NCBI GenBank assembly: GCA_001931875.2
Contig: MSJH02000117.1
Span: forward strand, 1-64,000
Source of the DNA: Byssochlamys sp. IMV 00236
Taxonomy: Eukaryota; Ascomycota; Eurotiomycetes; Eurotiales; Thermoascaceae
Direction: 5' to 3'
Length of the DNA: 64,000 bases
Shown: piece after piece, positions 59,579-64,000 of the stretch
Numbering within the stretch: position 1 is the stretch's first letter
Layout: each line of letters begins with the position of its first letter
Notes under the pieces: generated by a model
Databases searched by the model: none
Seen by the model: only the letters and a program-made list of their open reading frames with translations
What the model was told of the DNA's origin: nothing
Position numbers and translations under genes: made by a program

Positions 59579-62500
59579 ATGTTGTCAAAAGCGCTCCAGA
59601 AGGCCAACACAGCTGTCCTGCTGGATAATGCAGCAAATTTTGAAGGTGCTATTGAAGCCTACGATGATGCTTGCCAGCTACTGCAGCTGGTCATGCTCCG
59701 TTCTAACGGCAGTGTTGAGGAGAAGTTGAAGCTCCAGGAGATTGTAAGTAAACCATACATCGTTTGCAGGTCCTTTATTATAACCAGCCCTCCCAAACCC
59801 AAAGAAGCAACTCCCTTGCCAGTCATCCCTCCCTTCTTCTTTTTTTGCTCAAGAAAAGCAGAGTTTTAACGAATTGCGTAGCACAATACGTATACAGCTC
59901 GTATCAGCGAGTTACGGCGGCTAGGAGTCGAGAAAAGGGACGAAAAGGCTCTTCCCGAGACACCCTTGAGCGGCGAATCATTTTCTCGGGCGCTTTTCCG
60001 GCCAGTAAACTATGATGGCACGAATTCTGCAAGCATTGACACTACCATGGCTATGCGTGATGCTGATTACCCCGTCCCTGCACCTGAGTTTCATGATGCG
60101 ACTTCGTCGCAGGTTCCTCAGCGCCAGTCATTGCTTCCATCGGCGTTTGACGATGACATTCAGTCTTCCCGTTCGTCACCGCAACGAAGTAGGTCGCGGG
60201 ACCATTCTCGGTCTGATGGGTATAGGCATGAGACCCGCTCTGAGCTCTCTTTGAACGGGTCATCTTTCTCAGAAAATGGCTTCAGTGATAATCACTCGCG
60301 AGCGCCGACTAGCCAATCTCAATATTCCCAAAATGGTGACCATGGCGGCCATATCAGCAATGAATCGACGTCGTGGTTAGATACTATCGATGAGTCGGGC
60401 GCCTCGTCACCCGCTTCGACGCGCTCTGGAATGTCATCTATTTACCTCCGTCAGAGACGGAGCCATCGTGACAGTCACGGAACCGAGGCCGAATTCGATG
60501 CCGCCCTAGACGCCGCCGTTGAGGCTGCTTATGACGAAGGTCTCGAACCCGCTGCAGATATCAATGATCGCTTTGTGGAAGACAGCGTAATATCCAACGC
60601 TCGCAGAAATGTGGAATTGGCGAAACAGAGAGTGAGAGAGGCTGAGAGAGAAGCTGCAGCGGCCACAGCAGGCCGACGTGAAAAGTTCCAAGACGATATT
60701 TTACCTCCGCACATGGACCGTTTTGAGGTCGATTTCATCGATGAGGAGGCTGAGGAAGAAGAACGACTACTGGAGGAGATGACAAAAGGCTACGTTATGG
60801 ATGACTTTCGATTCGATCTACAGTCGAAGTCAGCACTTCCTCGCGAGTCGAATTCCAGCGGCTTTTCTGGCCGAACCTGGGGAAGCTCTGTTGCTTCTAA
60901 TCCAACCACGGCTGGAACATCGCTCTCCACCCTTGCTGAGGGTGTCGTCTTGCCGTCTCTAGGCTCGAAGCTCTCGAAAAGTCTCCCACCGCCGCCGCCA
61001 CTGCCCACTTCTTCTTCGGCTCCAGCTCTTCCCACTACTGGTCCTGATGTCCCATCCTCACCCAGCTTCAACTCGCCCTCCGGCACCAGCGTAAAAGCCC
61101 GACGGCGATTATCAGGACAGAACATGAAACAGTTGAAGATTGATACCAACGCGATTGGCCCGTCTGGGCCACAAGGCCCGAGGACGGAACCTGCCCCGGT
61201 GCCTCTGATCACCCAGGCTCTTGATGTTTCGCGCGATGAACCTAAAACCAGCATGCCAGTTAATGCTCTCAACACGGAGACTCTGCCTGGCAGAATCCGC
61301 AGGGGGACATCGAATAGCCGGAGCGGTTCAATGGATTCTCTTGCCGGCGAGGGCGTCACTGCAGCGGCGCTTGCAAAAGTGTCGACTCACGAGAGTGATG
61401 AATGGGTCCGCTCGGGTGCGCCGTCGCCCTCCCGTTCATTCAGTAAACTGCCATCTTTGCCGGGTAAGTTGAGAAAGAACGATTCGTCGACGAGTTTAAG
61501 AGGTATGAGAATGAGGAATATGTCAGTCGCGACGCCCGATATCCCGACGGATTCCCCGGGGACTCCTTCAAGCAGCACTTTTCCGGCATTTGATTATCAA
61601 AAAAGCATCGCGAATGGCGTTCCGCTCACGCTACCCACACCAACAGGGGCACATTTCACCCTGAACGGTCTGCCAACAGGCGGTCTTTATCTTTTCGACA
61701 GTAACATTCACTCGCCGACCAGCCCAGGTTCTCCTAACCCAGCAGCCGACAACGCTCCGATCCCTCTCGAGCCCTGTCCTGAATCTTTTCTCTCAAGACC
61801 TTTTTGGCTTATGAGATGTCTTTATCAGACTATTGCACACCCTCGCGGTGGATACCTCTCAACAAAGTTGTTTATCCCAAGGGATGTGTGGCGCGTCAAG
61901 AACGTCAAAATCAAGGCGGTCGAAGAGAAAATCTCCAATTGCGATCTATTGACGGCGGCTCTACTAAAGCTTGCCCAGGTTGACGTTTACGACGCTGATG
62001 CAATCTTGGAGGAAATGCAGTCTTTGGAAAACGTTCTTGACCAAGTACAGGCTACTTTGGCAAAAAAGCTGGGCCACGAAGTTGGGGTTCAAGGATCCAT
62101 GTCGCTTTTCAGGTCCACTTCCATGGACGAGACAGGCCCGGCTGCAGATTCGACATCTTCTTCTAAGACGGCCAGCGGATCAAGCAGGTCATATCTGTCG
62201 TCCTGGCGGAAGCTGAGATCTAAGAATTCGAATATCAACTCCGCGACACCAGTTTCCAATGGAAAAGAGGGAGGCAAGGAAAACCTGACTATGCCGTCTC
62301 TACCGATGACTTCCACGCCGAGCGAGCGAAGGTCGAAAAGAGATCTAACGCAACTCGAATTCGCGGGACCCAATGCAAACTACATGGGGGCGCTGGCAAG
62401 GTTATTTGACGCCGCACAAGTGCTGGGTAAGTTGGTACAACTTTCGCAACTCCTTATAGCGATGACCTCTCCCGATATCTCGCAGGAGACAGTTGCTAAC

Positions 62501-62696
62501 TCGTACAGATCAAATTGCCCACCAGGTCGAGGATCCAGGGCTGAAACATTCGTCACCAACCCACGTGGGCCTGGAGCTCAGCACTCGACACGCCGCGGAA
62601 TTTTTTGGCTTCTATGTATGCCGGTTTGCCTTGAACGACGTGAGCATGATGCTGGATAAATTCATCAAACGAGGCAGTGAATGGGTTCTGATCTAA
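59579..62696 (+). CDS. MIT-domain protein of unknown function
   Basis: Exons: 59,579-59,743; 59,882-62,426; 62,509-62,696, total 2,898 nt, 965 residues. The N-terminus (about 1-75) is a microtubule-interacting-and-transport three-helix domain: KALQKANTAVLLDNAANFEGAIEAYDDAC read in two parts, then HNTYTARISELRRL after intron 1. Such domains bind ESCRT-III tails in Vps4, spastin and others. There is no AAA ATPase here. The middle (about 90-600) is Ser/Pro-rich and likely disordered, with a Glu/Arg-rich coiled-coil stretch (about 235-265). A conserved-looking helical C-terminus (about 610-965) starts at PESFLSRPFWLMRCLYQT and ends with FALNDVSMMLDKFIKRGSEW. Introns are 138 and 82 bp. I do not know its role. 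Confidence 0.88.
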
Positions 62697-63493
62697 AAAG
62701 ATGCGAGCCCTGAACAACCCGCTAAATATAAACGAGGTGACGTGCTCGGACGATACCCATGATATGTCATCTGAAAGATTTTGCTACTTCTGATGTTATT
62801 CTCAAGATACCACGGTTTGATCTCTATCCTTTTTCCCATACTTGTCGGGACGGGGTTGTAATCTTTTTATCTTTTCTTCTTCTTCTTCTTTTCTACTTCC
62901 CCTTCGATCATATCGGTAAATACCGTTTACTCCAGCGTCTTTTCTTTCAATGCAAATAATAAAGCTGTTGCCACTATTGTTGTCATTGGAATATTATAGT
63001 CCGAATCTCCTGTCGGCAGAGGGTCTGGCTTCCCATTTGTCGGTAGCGATCTCTATATACCCTTACTGGTGCTACTTTTGTTGTCTTCTTTCTTTTTGGA
63101 CAGATATTAACCGTTGATTTGTTCAATGACTGTGAGCCCAGGAAGTAGAGACTTTTTCGATGTAGAATCTAGAATCGTAAGAGTAGAGTAGCAGATACCA
63201 ACTAGTACCGATTAGTCGATTTACTCTACCATTATTAGAGACACGTCGCCCCACCGCGGCGCGTGGTTTCTCCCCCAAACAACTCGACGCGACGCATACT
63301 CAATATATCGATTGCTATAGAGCCATCATCTAAACAGCAAATTGCCTACCTACCATATCCCTTTCACAGTTCTTTACCAGGAAAAGACTGCGCAGCACGA
63401 GATCGAAATTTCACGATACTTGTCGGGCATCGTTAATCGCCTTCCACGAGCAACTACTTCTAGCCCGGCACATCTCGAAAGGTCTTACCGGCA
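62697..63493. promoter_or_regulatory. Intergenic region upstream of the last gene
   Basis: About 800 bp. It has a TTC/TCTT-rich tract at 62,868-62,905. An ACGCGACGC motif (MCB-like core ACGCG) lies at 63,287-63,295, about 200 bp before the next start codon. No gene seen. Confidence 0.5.
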
Positions 63494-64000
63494 ATGCCAC
63501 GGCCTCCAGCGAAGAGGAACCGATTGCCACCCTCTGTCGCACCGACGAAAGGCAGAGTAACTACAAGGAAGAATGCGTCACAGAAAAATACTATCGAGGA
63601 TGGTGATGTGACAAGCATTCGCAACCAACGGGGCGCGACACGGCACGAGAGGCCCACGAGTGGTGGTCACAAAGAAGAAAGGGAAATCAGCAATGGACGG
63701 AAGGGCGACACAAGTGGAAGTCTTGAGGAAACGGCAGCGCCATCAGAAGATGTTTCAGAGACGCATACATCGCGACCGCCGGTACAGCAGACGCCTATCG
63801 CTAAGTCTCATGGACGAACTCTGGGATCATCGCCCGCAACAGAACGTCCACAGACAGGAAACAGACCCGCATCAAGACCGCGCGGATATTCTTCCACTCT
63901 GTCACTTGCGGGGAGGAAGGGAGATATCGGTTCCAAAGTTCCTGGGACACCTGCCTTCGAAAGCTCAATGTTGAGTAATTTCAGGAGGAGACCACGGCAA
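63494..64000 (+). CDS. Unrecognised basic, low-complexity protein, N-terminal part only
   Basis: An open frame of 169 codons from ATG at 63,494 (MPRPPAKRNRLPPSVAPTKG) to the window end without a stop or an obvious intron. It is rich in Arg, Lys, Ser, Thr, Pro and Gly with basic clusters, typical of a disordered nuclear protein. The last 30 residues (SKVPGTPAFESSMLSNF, then RRRPRQ) look more ordered and may start a conserved region. I do not recognise the family with confidence. An MCB-like motif upstream could mean cell-cycle expression, which is weak inference. Confidence 0.65.
   Translation, partial: MPRPPAKRNRLPPSVAPTKGRVTTRKNASQKNTIEDGDVTSIRNQRGATRHERPTSGGHKEEREISNGRKGDTSGSLEETAAPSEDVSETHTSRPPVQQTPIAKSHGRTLGSSPATERPQTGNRPASRPRGYSSTLSLAGRKGDIGSKVPGTPAFESSMLSNFRRRPRQ

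Noticed and set aside
60790..61359. A 189-residue minus-strand open frame inside the MIT-domain gene
   Set aside because: It is the complement of the Ser/Pro-rich plus-strand coding region, and its composition (Gly/Arg/Glu-rich) is what that complement would produce.

Overview
The window is nuclear DNA of a filamentous ascomycete, most likely Eurotiomycetes (Aspergillus/Penicillium-like). This is inferred from short 47-140 bp introns with fungal splice sites, the gene repertoire, and heavy repeat-induced point mutation (RIP). It has two sharply different halves.

Positions 1 to about 35,147 are an AT-rich, gene-free block of transposon remnants in which CpA/TpG dinucleotides are almost gone. 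I can resolve: two full-length 5.3-kb Copia LTR elements (2,615-7,912 and 28,177-33,470); a truncated third Copia piece with its own LTR (26,521-28,060); a Copia RNase H relic (640-1,240); a 10.2-kb Gypsy element with ordered protease, RNase H and integrase relics (14,339-24,514); and a Gypsy reverse-transcriptase fragment fused to Copia (about 26,330-26,520). There are also two families of short inverted-terminal elements. One family (1-426 and 13,150-13,650) is not RIP-mutated and the complete copy has a perfect 8-bp target duplication. The other is RIP-mutated, and one of its copies is split by Copia-1. A single 35-kb relic block of this kind could be an AT isochore, pericentromeric or subtelomeric.

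The mutated block stops within about 20 bp of a spliced tRNA-Leu(CAG) gene at 35,165. From there on the DNA is ordinary and gene-dense: ubp14 deubiquitinase (-), rfa1/RPA70 (+), a DDHD-domain phospholipase (-), a second tRNA-Leu(CAG) in opposite orientation beside a 62-N gap, fimbrin (+), an Mdm1-type ER sorting nexin (+), the Sub1/PC4 coactivator (+), 5-oxoprolinase (-), an uncharacterised MIT-domain protein (+), and the start of an unrecognised basic protein running off the window. I worked out exon structures by hand; for every complete gene the exon lengths sum to a multiple of three and rejoin conserved motifs across each junction. The genes are housekeeping loci (ubiquitin recycling, DNA replication, actin bundling, lipid/ER contact, transcription, glutathione cycle) with no sign of a shared pathway or metabolite cluster.

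I did not find a clear undescribed molecular system. The best leads are the RIP-free short transposon inside RIP-saturated DNA, the surviving GpCpA context in the RIP block, and the tRNA gene at the exact edge of the mutated block.
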